DNA of 64,000 bases from Vibrio sp. SNU_ST1 (GCF_030563405.1 NZ_CP130748.1:124001-188000); one strand, 5' to 3'; shown: positions 1 through 9,085, counted from the first letter of the stretch. Notes: generated by a model not told the origin, from the sequence alone. Program-made: numbers and translations.

Positions 1-227
1 TCTAGGAATGGCAGGCTTAACTCATCTACGTATGCAGAGAATGCTTCGAAAGACAGTTTTGTATCAGACGCTTCGATAGCATCTGTTGGGCAGTAAGAAA
101 CACCACACTCAGCGTTTTGTGTGCCTGGGTTTACCACGAACACACGAATGTTTGTACCTTCAGGCTGCTGTGACAGCAGATTGGCAAAGTGAGTTTGAGC
201 TGTTTCTGTAATAGTAATATTTGACAC
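1..227 (-). CDS. nfuA: Fe-S biogenesis protein NfuA (partial, cut by window edge)
   Basis: Only the N-terminal part (about 75 codons) is in the window. Reading leftward from a GTG at 227 gives a product starting [18 protein letters not shown], followed by an A-type carrier-like domain with the ECGVSYCP segment seen in gammaproteobacterial NfuA. NfuA carries and delivers [4Fe-4S] clusters to apoproteins in the cytoplasm; the C-terminal Nfu domain with its CxxC would lie left of position 1. There is no in-frame ATG near the conserved start, and an AGG lies about 10 bases upstream, so GTG is the likely start. It lies next to comF and bioH in the same order as in other vibrios. Identification is from similarity I recall to E. 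coli NfuA. Confidence 0.9.
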   Translation of the reverse strand, partial: MSNITITETAQTHFANLLSQQPEGTNIRVFVVNPGTQNAECGVSYCPTDAIEASDTKLSFEAFSAYVDELSLPFL

Positions 228-336
228 GACGAATACCTGAGTAGATTTGTAGGTTATTAGCGCCATTCTACTCCTGTCAGACTTGTAATTCAGCCCTTTT
301 TTGTTGGATTGCTATACAAGTATCGATTCACAGCTT

Positions 337-1050
337 CTATCCAGAGGGCTCAGGAGTGCGGCAGATACAGTAAATATCAATCCTTTTCACACCTACTTCA
401 AGTAGTAATTGGCATAATTGATACACAGTACTGCCAGTGGTTACAACATCATCAATTATCGCGATGTGAGAGGGAAGATTTCCTTGAACATATTGTTTTC
501 GAAGCGCAAAAGCACTCTTTAGATTGTGTAATCGTGTGGATTTAGTTAGCCCTTGCTGAGAGGCTGTTGAGCGAATTCGACGGAACAGCACCTCATCTTT
601 AACGCCAATTTCTTGAGCTGTGTAATTAGCGAGCAGCTGACTTTGATTAAAGCCACGATGAATATATCGACGCCAATGCAAAGGGACACTGGTGATCATC
701 GAAGCAGGATGCTCGATACGTGAAGCCAATAGCTTTGACAGATCGCGTGCAAACCAAAACTTATCGGCGTACTTCATTTGTTGAATATAACCTGCCGTTG
801 GAAAGGTGTAGTCCCCTACACAATAGAGACGATGCCAAGGTGGAGGCTGTGATAAACATTGCCCGCACTGCTTTACTGTGATCAGTGTTTTTAAGCCACA
901 TCGTTGGCAGCGAGGAACTGGCTCAAAGAGTTTGAGACAAGAATTGCACCATCTAGGGTGAGCATCGTCGGGAAGCTTATCTAGCTTGCACAGGTGGCAT
1001 TGAGGTGTGACCAGACGCGGTGTGTGTTTTTGTAGCCAATCGGATAACAT
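337..1050 (-). CDS. comF: ComF family protein (phosphoribosyltransferase-like, DNA uptake)
   Basis: A 237-residue protein with an N-terminal zinc-ribbon-like region containing CHLC, CNSC, CQRC and CGQC pairs within the first 80 residues. A C-terminal PRTase-type domain carries the PRPP-binding signature IAIIDDVVTTGST near residue 200. ComF/GntX family proteins are linked to natural transformation in Vibrio and Haemophilus, where they help take incoming single-stranded DNA into the cytoplasm; the biochemical reaction is not settled. It is divergent from bioH and sits downstream of nfuA on the opposite side. Length is normal for the family (about 230). No obvious terminator follows it. Confidence 0.88.
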   Translation of the reverse strand: MLSDWLQKHTPRLVTPQCHLCKLDKLPDDAHPRWCNSCLKLFEPVPRCQRCGLKTLITVKQCGQCLSQPPPWHRLYCVGDYTFPTAGYIQQMKYADKFWFARDLSKLLASRIEHPASMITSVPLHWRRYIHRGFNQSQLLANYTAQEIGVKDEVLFRRIRSTASQQGLTKSTRLHNLKSAFALRKQYVQGNLPSHIAIIDDVVTTGSTVYQLCQLLLEVGVKRIDIYCICRTPEPSG

Positions 1051-1143
1051 AGCTCGTGATGCTTTTGGGTTATGGTGTTCCTTTTACTCACAATACTGAA
1101 AAGCGCGGATTATCGTTGATGGAAAAAGTAGGGAATATCGAGA

Positions 1144-1920
1144 ATGAGTGACACGTTATATTGGCATGTTTCTGGGCAGGGGCCTGATTTAGTGTTGGTT
1201 CACGGCTGGGGAATGAACGGTGCGGTATGGCAACAAACCGTCAATGCACTAGAAGCTGATTTTCGAGTGCATGTTGTTGACCTTCCTGGGTATGGACACA
1301 GCGCGCACTGCCACGCTCAAGATCTTGAAGAGATAGCTCAGCAACTGTTGGTCGAAGCTCCTAAGCAGGCTATTTGGGTTGGTTGGTCACTCGGTGGTTT
1401 GGTCGCGACGCACATGGCGTTGCATCACTCAGATTACGTAAGCAAATTGGTGACTGTTGCCAGTTCTCCTAAATTCGCCGCTGCAAAAGAACCGGTTTTA
1501 TGGCGAGGTATTCAACCAAACGTATTAAGCGCATTCACCGAACAGCTAGTTGAAGATTTCCAAACCACTATTGAGCGCTTTATGGCACTGCAAGCCATGG
1601 GCAGCCCTTCTGCAAGGCAAGATGTAAAACAACTCAAGCAAGCGGTACTGTCTCGTCCGCTTCCGAATCCTGACTCTTTATTGGCCGGCTTAAAGATGTT
1701 GTCTGATGTTGACTTGCGTGAACAGCTGCCGGAGATCTCAGTGCCTATGCTGCGTTTATACGGGCGACTGGATGGATTGGTGCCAATCAAGGTAGCAAAA
1801 GATCTGGGTAGAGCGCTGCCTCATACCGAGCAATATATATTCACGCAGTCTTCACATGCGCCGTTTATGACAGAAGCCGATGCCTTTTGTAGTGAACTGG
1901 TTAGCTTCGCGCAAAAATAA
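1144..1920 (+). CDS. bioH: Pimeloyl-[acyl-carrier protein] methyl ester esterase
   Basis: A 258-residue alpha/beta hydrolase. The oxyanion region HGWGMNG is near residue 20, the nucleophile elbow GWSLGG near residue 83, the acidic residue in GRLDGLVP near residue 208, and the catalytic His in SSHAPF near residue 236, which completes the Ser-Asp-His triad. BioH hydrolyses pimeloyl-ACP methyl ester and so ends BioC/BioH-dependent pimelate synthesis for biotin. It is divergently transcribed from comF, the standard gammaproteobacterial arrangement. Length and motifs match the family closely. Confidence 0.93.
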   Translation: MSDTLYWHVSGQGPDLVLVHGWGMNGAVWQQTVNALEADFRVHVVDLPGYGHSAHCHAQDLEEIAQQLLVEAPKQAIWVGWSLGGLVATHMALHHSDYVSKLVTVASSPKFAAAKEPVLWRGIQPNVLSAFTEQLVEDFQTTIERFMALQAMGSPSARQDVKQLKQAVLSRPLPNPDSLLAGLKMLSDVDLREQLPEISVPMLRLYGRLDGLVPIKVAKDLGRALPHTEQYIFTQSSHAPFMTEADAFCSELVSFAQK

Positions 1921-1957
1921 TCACTAAATTTATTGCCGGATTGGTCGATATATAACC

Positions 1958-2123
1958 TAATACCACTCACAGTAAGTAAGTGTTTAAAAATAGCGTAGGA
2001 AAAAGGCTTTAGAGCAAGGCAGAGCTTTTTGATAAGTAGTTATTCTACAATCAAAAGTTCTAACGCCGTTATCGAGCATTTTAGCAAGCTAGGATGAGCA
2101 GTTATTTACTACGATTGGTATAA
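1958..2123 (-). repeat. MITE-like intergenic repeat, copy 1 (inverted relative to copy at 7453)
   Basis: About 166 bp with imperfect terminal inverted repeats: TAATACCACTCACAGTAAG at the left and the complement of CTTAC..GATTGGTATAA at the right. The same sequence in the opposite orientation lies at 7453-7617, sharing the ends and internal blocks such as the GCTCATCCTAGCTTG and AAGCCTTTTTCC type segments. There is no coding capacity. Short non-autonomous palindromic repeats of this type are common between vibrio genes. It occupies most of the bioH-to-2260 gap. Confidence 0.7.
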
Positions 2124-2259
2124 CACCAAGGAATTGCATGATACTCAGACCTAACTCTCTCCAGAGTTGATTGCGGTAAGTTGGGCTATGCCTGTTGTGC
2201 TTACTCGGCACAACAGTGTTATGGCAATAGCGATGGGCGATTCTTGAGGAGAGTTCGCG

Positions 2260-2733
2260 ATGATTGTGTCACCTGCAACTGCAGTAAGTGTGCCACTGAT
2301 CGCCCCGTCCGTTAATGTGCAAACAGAGCAAGTTGCGCGTGATAATAGAGTCCGAGAGCCTGTTGCTCCCGCAGTAGCATTGGCGAGAACCAATGCAGAG
2401 CGTAAGGTAAAATCAGACGATAAACGAAGGCAGCAGTCGGCTTGGGATCCTTCAGACCATCCAGGTTATGAAATGGAGAACGAGTCAGAGGCCAATTCGG
2501 TTAGCCATGAAGAGCCACAAGATTCTTTTGACAGGTTGTTCAGCTTATTGGCACTGAGAACATACAGTGCTGATCAAGGAAAGGGCTATACCATGCGTTT
2601 CCGCCTGCCAAAGCATGTTTTAGATGCGGCGATTCAAGAGGGACAGATGGAGAAACGACGTAAGGTCATAAAATATCATTATGGTCATGCTGTTGCGCCT
2701 CATGCTCCATCAGAGATGCTGGTCGTATTATAA
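2260..2733 (+). CDS. Conserved hypothetical protein (vibrio type)
   Basis: A 157-residue protein I do not recognise as a characterised family. It starts at ATG 2260 with a good Shine-Dalgarno (GAGGAGAG) about 8 bases upstream. The N-terminal 60 residues are Val/Ala/Pro-rich then highly charged (a KSDDKRRQQ segment near residue 50); the middle is acidic; the last 60 residues look folded (FDRLFSLLALRTYS, then MRFRLPKHVLDAAIQEG). There is no signal peptide or membrane segment. It sits alone between bioH and convergent tex, with repeats on both sides. The strong ribosome site and biased codon use support a real gene; the function is unknown. Confidence 0.7.
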   Translation: MIVSPATAVSVPLIAPSVNVQTEQVARDNRVREPVAPAVALARTNAERKVKSDDKRRQQSAWDPSDHPGYEMENESEANSVSHEEPQDSFDRLFSLLALRTYSADQGKGYTMRFRLPKHVLDAAIQEGQMEKRRKVIKYHYGHAVAPHAPSEMLVVL

Positions 2734-2863
2734 TTATACTCTTCATACTTGAAGCTGCAGCGTTGTTAACTGCGTAAGTTCACCCTAATCACATAGAACC
2801 CCTATGTTCATAGGGCTGAACTTACTTGTTGCCTAGCTGCAACCCCAATTATTTTGAGTATAA
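2734..2863. repeat. Palindromic MITE-like element with perfect 8-bp terminal inverted repeats
   Basis: About 130 bp bounded by TTATACTC at the left and GAGTATAA at the right, an exact inverted pair. Inside are further inverted segments: TAAGTTCACCCT against AGGGCTGAACTTA, and CCTATG-TTCATAGG. The whole element could fold into a cruciform or a long RNA hairpin. It begins directly after the stop codon of the 2260 gene and may serve as its transcription end. The sequence differs from the 1958/7453 repeat family. Confidence 0.65.
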
Positions 2864-2903
2864 ACACGAAGAATACAACTAAGTTTCGATGTCTTTTTTG
2901 AAC

Positions 2904-2943
2904 ACATAATAAAAAAACCTGCATACCCTAAGGGATGCAGGTT
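2904..2943 (-). terminator. Rho-independent terminator of tex
   Basis: On the minus strand a stem AACCTGCAT-CCCT / AGGG-TATGCAGGTT is followed by a T-rich run (TTTTTTTATTATG), about 40 bases past the tex stop codon. Confidence 0.85.
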
Positions 2944-2984
2944 TTCTGTTTTAAGCACATCCGTTTTGCAGACGAGCTAACGGA

Positions 2985-5315
2985 TTACTTTTTCGCTTTT
3001 GCAAAAGCAGCAGCGAATGCTCCACCCATCGCCGCGTTTTGTTGTGGTTCCTCACGACGGCGTTGTCCACCTTGTGAGTTTTGGTTCGGGCGGTTTTGTG
3101 TGCGAGGTGCACTTGAACGTTGTGCGCGGTTATCTTGTCCCGGCTCATCCTTCATGCGCATGCTTAGTGCAATACGTTTACGCTGAACATCCACTTCCAT
3201 GACCTTCACTTTCACGATATCTCCCGCTTTCACCACTTCTCGTGGGTCAGAGACAAAGCGATCGGTCAGCGCTGAAATATGCACTAACCCATCTTGGTGA
3301 ACACCAATATCAACGAAGGCACCAAAGTTCGCTACGTTCGACACTACACCTTCTAAGATCATGCCCGGCTCTAAGTCTGAAACACTGTTAACGCCATCGG
3401 CGAAGGTTGCTGTCTTAAATTCAGGGCGAGGGTCACGGCCCGGCTTATCGAGCTCTTTGATAATGTCGCTTACCGTTGGTACACCGAAGTTTTCATTGGT
3501 GTAATCAATTGCGTGTAAACCGCGTAAGAAATCTGTGTTACCCACCAGAGATTTAATATCTTTGTGGTTTTTCTCAGCGATGCTTTTGACCACGGGGTAA
3601 GCTTCTGGGTGAACTGATGATGCGTCTAGTGGATTTTTACCATCCATAATACGCAGAAAGCCAGCACACTGTTCAAAGGCTTTTGGCCCCAAGCGAGCGA
3701 CTTTCTTCAGCGTAGTGCGCGCTTCAAAACGACCATTCTCATCACGGAAGTCGACGATGTTTTGAGCGATGGTGCTAGAAAGACCTGCGACACGAGTCAG
3801 AAGCGCCGCAGAAGCGGTATTCACATCAACACCAACGGCGTTTACACAGTCTTCGACAATCGCATCTAGGCGCTTAGCAAGCATGGTTTGGCTAACATCG
3901 TGCTGGTATTGGCCCACACCGATCGATTTAGGGTCAATCTTCACCAGTTCTGCCAGTGGATCTTGCAGACGACGAGCAATAGACACCGCCCCACGAATTG
4001 ATACATCCATGTTCGGGAATTCTTTTGCTGCTAATTCAGACGCGGAATAAACCGATGCGCCTGCTTCGCTAACAATGATTTTCTGCGCTTTTAGGTTGCC
4101 GCGTTTAATTACATCAGCCACAAAGCTGTCGGTTTCACGTGAAGCCGTGCCGTTACCGATCGCAATTAGGTCGACATTGAACTGGCGAACCATCTGCTCA
4201 ACCACGTGCGCAGATTTGTCATATTGCTTTTGAGGTGGGTGAGGGTAAATAGTCTCTGTTGCCAAAACCTTACCAGTTGAATCCACCACGGCGATTTTCG
4301 AACCAGTACGTAAACCCGGATCCAAGCCCAAAGTTGCACGAGGACCAGCAGGCGCCGCCATCAGCAGGTCTTTAAGGTTGGTTGCGAACACTTCAATCGC
4401 TTCGATCTCACCGCGTTCTTTCATCGCGCCCATTAACTCGGTTTCCATGTGCATAGAAACCTTGATGCGCCATGCCCAGCTAATCACTTGCTTACGCCAT
4501 GCATCTGCAGGAGCGCTGCTCAGGGTAATACCGTAGTGATCAGAGATGATGTTCTCGCAGTAAGAACCACGTACACCTTCTTCTTGCTCTGGGTCTGCAT
4601 TCATTGCCAGCGTTAGGAAGCCTTCATTTCGGCCTCGCAACATAGCAAGCGCACGGTGAGAAGGCACTTTGTTGAGTGTTTCGTTGTGTTCGAAATAGTC
4701 TTTGAACTTCTCGCCAGCTTGCTCTTTGCCTGCCACGACACGCGAAACGAGTTCAGAGTTACGTGTTAGATGTTGGCGAATTTTTTCAAGTAGGTTTGCG
4801 TCTTCTGCAATACGCTCCATCACGATTGCACGTGCACCATCGAGTGCGGCTTTAGTATCAGCAATGCCTTTAGCGCTGCTGATGAAGTTAGCTGCTTCGG
4901 TTTCAGGATCGTGCTGTGGTTCATTCCAAAGTGTATCGGCAAGTGGCTCTAAGCCTGCTTCGATTGCGATTTGGCCTTTGGTACGACGCTTTGGTTTGTA
5001 TGGCAGGTATAGATCTTCTAGGCGAGTCTTGCTGTCGGCTTGAGTGATGTCACGCTCCAGTTCTGGCGTGAGCTTGCCTTGGTCTTGAATCGATTTCAGG
5101 ATTGTTTGGCGACGATCGTCGAGCTCGCGAAGGTATGAAAGGCGGCTATCAAGGTTACGTAGTTGGGTATCGTCTAAGCCACCCGTGACTTCTTTACGGT
5201 AGCGGGCAATAAAGGGAACGGTGTTACCGTCGTCAATTAGGTTTACTGCGGCGGTGACTTGCTCTGAACGAACATTCAGTTCTTCAGCGATCAGTCGACA
5301 GATAGCTTGGCTCAT
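2985..5315 (-). CDS. tex: Tex family transcription accessory protein (S1 RNA-binding)
   Basis: A 776-residue protein. The N-terminal Tex region begins [20 protein letters not shown] and includes [19 protein letters not shown] YqgF/RNase H-like core ([18 protein letters not shown]) lies near residue 330. Helix-hairpin-helix segments ([20 protein letters not shown]) lie near residues 490-520. A C-terminal S1 domain ([28 protein letters not shown]) lies near residue 655, and the tail is Gln/Arg/Asn-rich. Tex binds nucleic acid and influences transcription and RNA turnover. It is a single leftward gene with its own terminator. Length is typical (about 775). Confidence 0.95.
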   Translation of the reverse strand: MSQAICRLIAEELNVRSEQVTAAVNLIDDGNTVPFIARYRKEVTGGLDDTQLRNLDSRLSYLRELDDRRQTILKSIQDQGKLTPELERDITQADSKTRLEDLYLPYKPKRRTKGQIAIEAGLEPLADTLWNEPQHDPETEAANFISSAKGIADTKAALDGARAIVMERIAEDANLLEKIRQHLTRNSELVSRVVAGKEQAGEKFKDYFEHNETLNKVPSHRALAMLRGRNEGFLTLAMNADPEQEEGVRGSYCENIISDHYGITLSSAPADAWRKQVISWAWRIKVSMHMETELMGAMKERGEIEAIEVFATNLKDLLMAAPAGPRATLGLDPGLRTGSKIAVVDSTGKVLATETIYPHPPQKQYDKSAHVVEQMVRQFNVDLIAIGNGTASRETDSFVADVIKRGNLKAQKIIVSEAGASVYSASELAAKEFPNMDVSIRGAVSIARRLQDPLAELVKIDPKSIGVGQYQHDVSQTMLAKRLDAIVEDCVNAVGVDVNTASAALLTRVAGLSSTIAQNIVDFRDENGRFEARTTLKKVARLGPKAFEQCAGFLRIMDGKNPLDASSVHPEAYPVVKSIAEKNHKDIKSLVGNTDFLRGLHAIDYTNENFGVPTVSDIIKELDKPGRDPRPEFKTATFADGVNSVSDLEPGMILEGVVSNVANFGAFVDIGVHQDGLVHISALTDRFVSDPREVVKAGDIVKVKVMEVDVQRKRIALSMRMKDEPGQDNRAQRSSAPRTQNRPNQNSQGGQRRREEPQQNAAMGGAFAAAFAKAKK

Positions 5316-5433
5316 CCGATGAATCTCTTATTTAATATCATGACAAATACATGGGGGTGAGCGTACGCTTTTTCTAGCTTTAGCTGTGTAATTATCCTGT
5401 CAGAAGTCTAATTTCCGTTTCTGATACCCGCTT

Positions 5434-5451
5434 TGTGCGAGATCTCTCACA
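5434..5451. promoter_or_regulatory. GacA/UvrY/VarA-type binding box upstream of the CsrB-family RNA
   Basis: The 18-bp imperfect palindrome TGTGCGAGATCTCTCACA fits the GacA/UvrY consensus TGTAAG-N6-CTTACA and is close to the E. coli UvrY site as I recall it. It is centred about 168 bp upstream of the inferred RNA start, a distance similar to known csrB sites. In vibrios VarA would be the cognate regulator. Binding itself is inferred. Confidence 0.65.
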
Positions 5452-5597
5452 CGTGGTGTGCGACTAAGTCACTTTAAATCGATGAAATAGCCTTAAAATA
5501 AATCTAAGTTACTGATTTTATTTGTTTGTGTGTTTGTGGGCGTATTTCCCACCTGAATTGTTTTTTGGGACTGTCTAGGAAACTCGCCCAAATACCG

Positions 5598-5603
5598 TAA
5601 TAT
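5598..5603 (+). promoter_or_regulatory. -10 element of the CsrB-family RNA
   Basis: TAATAT lies 7 bases upstream of the inferred 5' end GTCGACAGGG. The -35 region (around 5574-5580) does not match consensus, which fits an activator-dependent promoter. Confidence 0.55.
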
Positions 5604-5610
5604 TTAACTT

Positions 5611-5920
5611 GTCGACAGGGAGTTGGCAGGAACAGGAAAAAGCCTAATGGACTAGGTATCTTCAGGATGAAGATTTGATTACTTAGGATGAGTGGTCAGC
5701 AAGGAAGTAATAATCTCTGGATGAGATTCGCCAGTCAGGATGACAGGCTAGAATGGACACCGCTAGGATGGCGATGAACAAAAAGGAAATTGGTTAAAGG
5801 ATTTAGCCACTATCAAGGACAGATGCAGGGAGCACCTTATCTCGAAGAGATAAACAGTAGCCGGATTGCTGCGATAGAGACTTAACCCCGCTAGGCGAAA
5901 GCCTTGCGGGGTTTTCTTTT
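5611..5920 (+). ncRNA. csrB: CsrB-family regulatory RNA (CsrA-sequestering)
   Basis: About 310 nt. The 5' end GTCGACAGGGAGT matches the E. coli CsrB start. About 16 GGA motifs follow, many as AGGA or CAGGATG in hairpin loops, for example TTCAGGATGAAG, TCTCTGGATGAGA and CGCTAGGATGGCG. Near the 3' end a CAGGGAGCA...CAGTAGCCGGATTGCTGCGA block resembles the CsrB tail, followed by a strong terminator. Such RNAs bind many CsrA dimers and relieve CsrA repression of translation. Vibrios usually carry several (CsrB, CsrC, CsrD); which one this is cannot be told here. There is no open reading frame of note in the tex-greB gap, which this RNA explains. Confidence 0.92.
5886..5920 (+). terminator. Rho-independent terminator of CsrB-family RNA
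   Basis: The stem CCCCGC-AGGC / GCCT-GCGGGG closes a GAAA loop and is followed by TTTTCTTTT. Confidence 0.9.
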
Positions 5921-5979
5921 ATCTGGCGTTTGGGTTTGCTTGAACACTCAGCCCATCGCTAAGTGTTTATTGGGTTTGA

Positions 5980-6462
5980 TTATTCGTCGTCTGCGTAGCG
6001 AATCGAGTTAATGAACCACTCTTTGTCGCCTTCCGGTGTGGTTACCGTAAATTCGTCATCCACTTCTTTCTTGAGCAGAGCTCTAGCCATTGGTGAGTCG
6101 ATAGAGATATAGCCTTTAGCATCGCCGTAGATCTCTTCAGGACCGACAATACGAAACTTCTTAATTTCCCCATCATCATTCTCAATTTCGACCCAAGCAC
6201 CGAAAAAGACCTTACCTTCTTGTTGCGGTGAGTAATCCACGATCGTGACATCAGGTAAGAACTTGCGTAGGAAACGCACTCGGCGATCAATCTGACGAAG
6301 CAAACGCTTATTGAAGGTGTAATCTGCGTTTTCTGAACGATCTCCAAGGCTTGCAGCCCATGTGACTATCTTAGTAATTTCAGGACGCTTCTCGTGCCAT
6401 AAGTGGTCATGTTCTGCTTTGAGCTTGTTATAACCTTCGCGGGTGATAAGTTTGGTTTTCAT
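5980..6462 (-). CDS. greB: Transcription elongation factor GreB
   Basis: A 160-residue protein. An N-terminal coiled-coil hairpin enters the RNA polymerase secondary channel; its tip carries the acidic pair in GDRSENADY (near residues 40-49), which activates transcript cleavage. A C-terminal FKBP-like domain (FFGAWVEIENDDGE) follows. The segment YTFNKRLLRQIDRRVRFL is characteristic of GreB rather than GreA, and greA usually lies elsewhere. GreB rescues backtracked polymerase. It is divergent from ompR and downstream of the CsrB-family RNA, which points toward it. Confidence 0.95.
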   Translation of the reverse strand: MKTKLITREGYNKLKAEHDHLWHEKRPEITKIVTWAASLGDRSENADYTFNKRLLRQIDRRVRFLRKFLPDVTIVDYSPQQEGKVFFGAWVEIENDDGEIKKFRIVGPEEIYGDAKGYISIDSPMARALLKKEVDDEFTVTTPEGDKEWFINSIRYADDE

Positions 6463-6640
6463 AAATCTGACTTAATGAAATGATGATCTAAGATAGAATA
6501 TATAGAAAGGCAACATACGTTAACAATTATTTAGGCGACTTTTTCCCCAATAATGTTACATTTTTAATGTCTTATACCAATATACAATTTACCAAGAATG
6601 CTTAACCTTAGGTTTAAGCTTTAATAGGTGGAACCATTAC

Positions 6641-7360
6641 ATGCAAGAAAACTACAAAATTTTAGTGGTCGATGACGATGCTCGTTTACGTGCACTGCTA
6701 GAACGCTATCTGTCAGAGCAAGGCTTTCAAGTGCGTAGCGTGGCAAACAGTGAGCAGATGGACCGCCTGTTAACCCGTGAAAATTTTCACTTGATGGTAT
6801 TGGATTTAATGTTGCCGGGCGAAGACGGTCTTTCGATCTGTCGCCGTCTAAGAAACGCAAACAACTCGCTACCTATCCTGATGCTGACCGCAAAGGGTGA
6901 CGAAGTGGATCGCATTGTGGGTTTGGAAGTGGGTGCTGATGATTACCTGCCAAAACCATTTAATCCACGTGAACTGCTTGCTCGTATCAAAGCGGTAATG
7001 CGTCGCCAAGTGATTGAAGCACCGGGCGCACCAAGCACAGAAGAGTCTGTGGTTGAGTTTGGTGAGTTCCGCCTAAACCTAGGCACACGTGAAATGTTCC
7101 GCGGTGAAGAGCCTATGCCTCTTACCTCTGGTGAATTTGCGGTTCTGAAGTCACTGGTCACTAACGCTCGTGAGCCAATGTCTCGCGATAAGCTGATGAA
7201 CATGGCGCGTGGCCGTGAGTATTCAGCGATGGAACGTTCTATCGATGTTCAGATTTCGCGTTTGCGTCGTCTAGTAGAAGAAGATCCAAGTAAACCTCGT
7301 TATATCCAAACGGTGTGGGGCTTGGGTTATGTATTCGTTCCAGATGGCAAAGCTGTGTAA
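6641..7360 (+). CDS. ompR: Osmolarity response regulator OmpR
   Basis: A 239-residue OmpR/PhoB-family regulator. The receiver domain has the acidic pocket VVDDDARL (about residues 10-13), the phospho-acceptor Asp in VLDLMLPGEDG (near residue 55), Thr in MLTAKG and Lys in YLPKPFNP. The C-terminal winged helix ends with the DNA-binding segment RSIDVQISRLRRLVEEDP and a GLGYVF wing. It is very close to E. coli OmpR and would respond to EnvZ to control porin genes. It is followed by a terminator-like hairpin and a repeat before envZ, unlike the tight operon in E. coli. Confidence 0.96.
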   Translation: MQENYKILVVDDDARLRALLERYLSEQGFQVRSVANSEQMDRLLTRENFHLMVLDLMLPGEDGLSICRRLRNANNSLPILMLTAKGDEVDRIVGLEVGADDYLPKPFNPRELLARIKAVMRRQVIEAPGAPSTEESVVEFGEFRLNLGTREMFRGEEPMPLTSGEFAVLKSLVTNAREPMSRDKLMNMARGREYSAMERSIDVQISRLRRLVEEDPSKPRYIQTVWGLGYVFVPDGKAV

Positions 7361-7399
7361 TCTAGCTTTGCTCGTTCTGTGATTCAGAATTTTTTATTT

Positions 7400-7435
7400 A
7401 CGGGTCATCTCATTAATATGCGATGGCCCGTTTTG
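7400..7435 (+). terminator. Terminator-like hairpin between ompR and envZ
   Basis: The stem ACGGGTCATC / GATGGCCCGT (one G-T pair) with a 12-base loop is followed by TTTTG. It lies 40 bases past the ompR stop. Confidence 0.65.
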
Positions 7436-7452
7436 TATTCAGCACAATGAGA

Positions 7453-7617
7453 GATACCAATCGTAGTAAATAACTGCTCATCCTAGCTTGTTAAAACGCT
7501 CGATAACTTCGTTAGAAATTTTGATTGTAAAATAACTACTTATCAAAAATTGCAGCCTTGTTCTCAAGCCTTTTTCCGGCGCTATTTATGATCATTTACT
7601 TACTGTGATTGGTATTA
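7453..7617 (+). repeat. MITE-like intergenic repeat, copy 2
   Basis: About 165 bp from GATACCAATCGTAGTAAATAA to TTACTTACTGTGATTGGTATTA. It is the reverse complement of the element at 1958-2123 with moderate divergence. It is inserted between ompR and envZ and ends about 50 bp upstream of the envZ start. Confidence 0.7.
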
Positions 7618-7668
7618 CAGCTATAGTTCCCACTATATCCCTTTATCATCCCTCACTTTAGGTCTTCT

Positions 7669-8964
7669 ATGCGCATACGTAGCTCCTTTACTCAGTCGAT
7701 AGTGCTCTTCTTAACCCTGCTGGTTGCTAGCCAAATTTTTTCTTATTACGCCGTGTTTAACTACGCTTTGATGCCGAGTTTGCAGCAGTTTAATAAGATA
7801 TTGGCACATGAGCTAAACTTGGTATTGGACCAAGGCAGTGATATCGAGATTGATGCGCCACTGCGTCAGCGTGTACTTGAGCAGCTCGGGGTGACGGTTC
7901 ATGCCAAGGACAGTGAAGCGTCGGGCGAGTACTATCATGCGGTCGCGATAGACCTGATGAGTGAGGAGATGACCAAAGAGCTCGGCTCTGAAACCGAAGT
8001 GCGATTGGTTTTGGGCAAAGAAAGTTACGTGTTGTGGATGGACATTGCGCAGTTGCCTAACTCCTTGATTCGTATTCCCCTGTCTGAGCTGCAAGAAGAA
8101 GACTTTGCGCCTCTATTTCGTAACAGTCTGATCATGGCGTTGTTGATTGTTGCTGGTGGTTGGCTGTTTATCCGCTTGCAAAATCGGCCGTTGATAGCCC
8201 TAGAGAAAGCCGCGCAAGGCGTTGGGCGAGGTGATATTCCACCGCCCTTACCAGTACAAGGTGCACAAGAGATTCGCTCGGTAACTCGAGCCTTTAATCA
8301 GATGTCGAAAGGCATTCAAGAACTCGAAGAAGATAGAGCCCTACTAATGGCGGGTATCAGCCATGATCTGCGTACACCACTCACGCGTATTCGCTTGGCG
8401 ACCGAGATGATGTCGCCAGAAGACAGTTATCTAGCGGAAGGGATCATCAGTGATACTGAAGAGTGTAATGAGATCATCAGTCAGTTTATGGATTACCTAA
8501 AGCCTGTTGACCGAGACTCATTCCAGGCGGTATTTGTCGATGATATTGCGCGCGAGGTCTCTAGCTCTGAAGGTGGCTATGAGGTCCAGATTGAAACCGA
8601 TATTCCAGAAACCATGAAACCTGCGTTGGGTAACCCGATCGCGATGAAGCGTGCAGTGAGTAATTTGGTGGTGAATGCGCTACGTTATGGTAATGGCTGG
8701 GTCAAAGTATCGACTGGTATGACGGCGGATAACAAGTTAGCTTGGGTGACGGTAGAAGATAATGGCCCGGGGATTCCGCAAGACCAAGTCGGTAAATTGT
8801 TTGAACCGTTCACGCGTGGTGATACCGCTCGTGGCAGTGAAGGTACCGGTTTAGGCTTGGCGATCGTCAAACGTATTGTCAGCCAACACCAAGGTGCCGT
8901 GGTGGTTAATAACCGCAGTGAAGGTGGCTTGAAGGCGCAGATCAGTTTCCCTGTGAAGCCTTAA
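7669..8964 (+). CDS. envZ: Osmosensor histidine kinase EnvZ
   Basis: A 431-residue inner-membrane kinase. TM1 is about residues 10-30 and the periplasmic domain about 31-150. TM2 ([17 protein letters not shown]) is near residue 155, followed by a HAMP domain. The dimerisation/phosphoacceptor H-box [18 protein letters not shown] is near residue 225. The ATPase domain has an N-box ([12 protein letters not shown]), G1 (VEDNGPGIP) and G2 ([12 protein letters not shown]). It phosphorylates and dephosphorylates OmpR. The start is 309 bp beyond ompR and preceded by CTTTAGGTCTTCT, which has only a weak ribosome site. Because a terminator-like hairpin and a repeat precede it, separate expression is likely. 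Confidence 0.95.
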   Translation: MRIRSSFTQSIVLFLTLLVASQIFSYYAVFNYALMPSLQQFNKILAHELNLVLDQGSDIEIDAPLRQRVLEQLGVTVHAKDSEASGEYYHAVAIDLMSEEMTKELGSETEVRLVLGKESYVLWMDIAQLPNSLIRIPLSELQEEDFAPLFRNSLIMALLIVAGGWLFIRLQNRPLIALEKAAQGVGRGDIPPPLPVQGAQEIRSVTRAFNQMSKGIQELEEDRALLMAGISHDLRTPLTRIRLATEMMSPEDSYLAEGIISDTEECNEIISQFMDYLKPVDRDSFQAVFVDDIAREVSSSEGGYEVQIETDIPETMKPALGNPIAMKRAVSNLVVNALRYGNGWVKVSTGMTADNKLAWVTVEDNGPGIPQDQVGKLFEPFTRGDTARGSEGTGLGLAIVKRIVSQHQGAVVVNNRSEGGLKAQISFPVKP

Positions 8965-9030
8965 ATACTATTGGGAGTTGGGGACCTGTATAGAGATCCT
9001 CGCCCTTGCTTGATGAAAGTAACGCACACC

Positions 9031-9059
9031 AAAAAAGGCTTCCTTGAGGAAGCTTTTTT
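9031..9059. terminator. Bidirectional terminator between envZ and recG
   Basis: The stem GCTTCC-TTGA-GGAAGC is flanked by A6 on the left and T7 on the right, so it can work for convergent envZ (+) and recG (-). Confidence 0.85.
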
Positions 9060-9085
9060 ACGTTTGAATGCGGTCTCAGTGTTAA

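Noticed and set aside
3002..3202. Plus-strand frames near the tex 3' end (2935-3186, 2999-3202)
   Set aside because: They are antisense to the S1 domain and tail of tex, with odd composition and no ribosome site.
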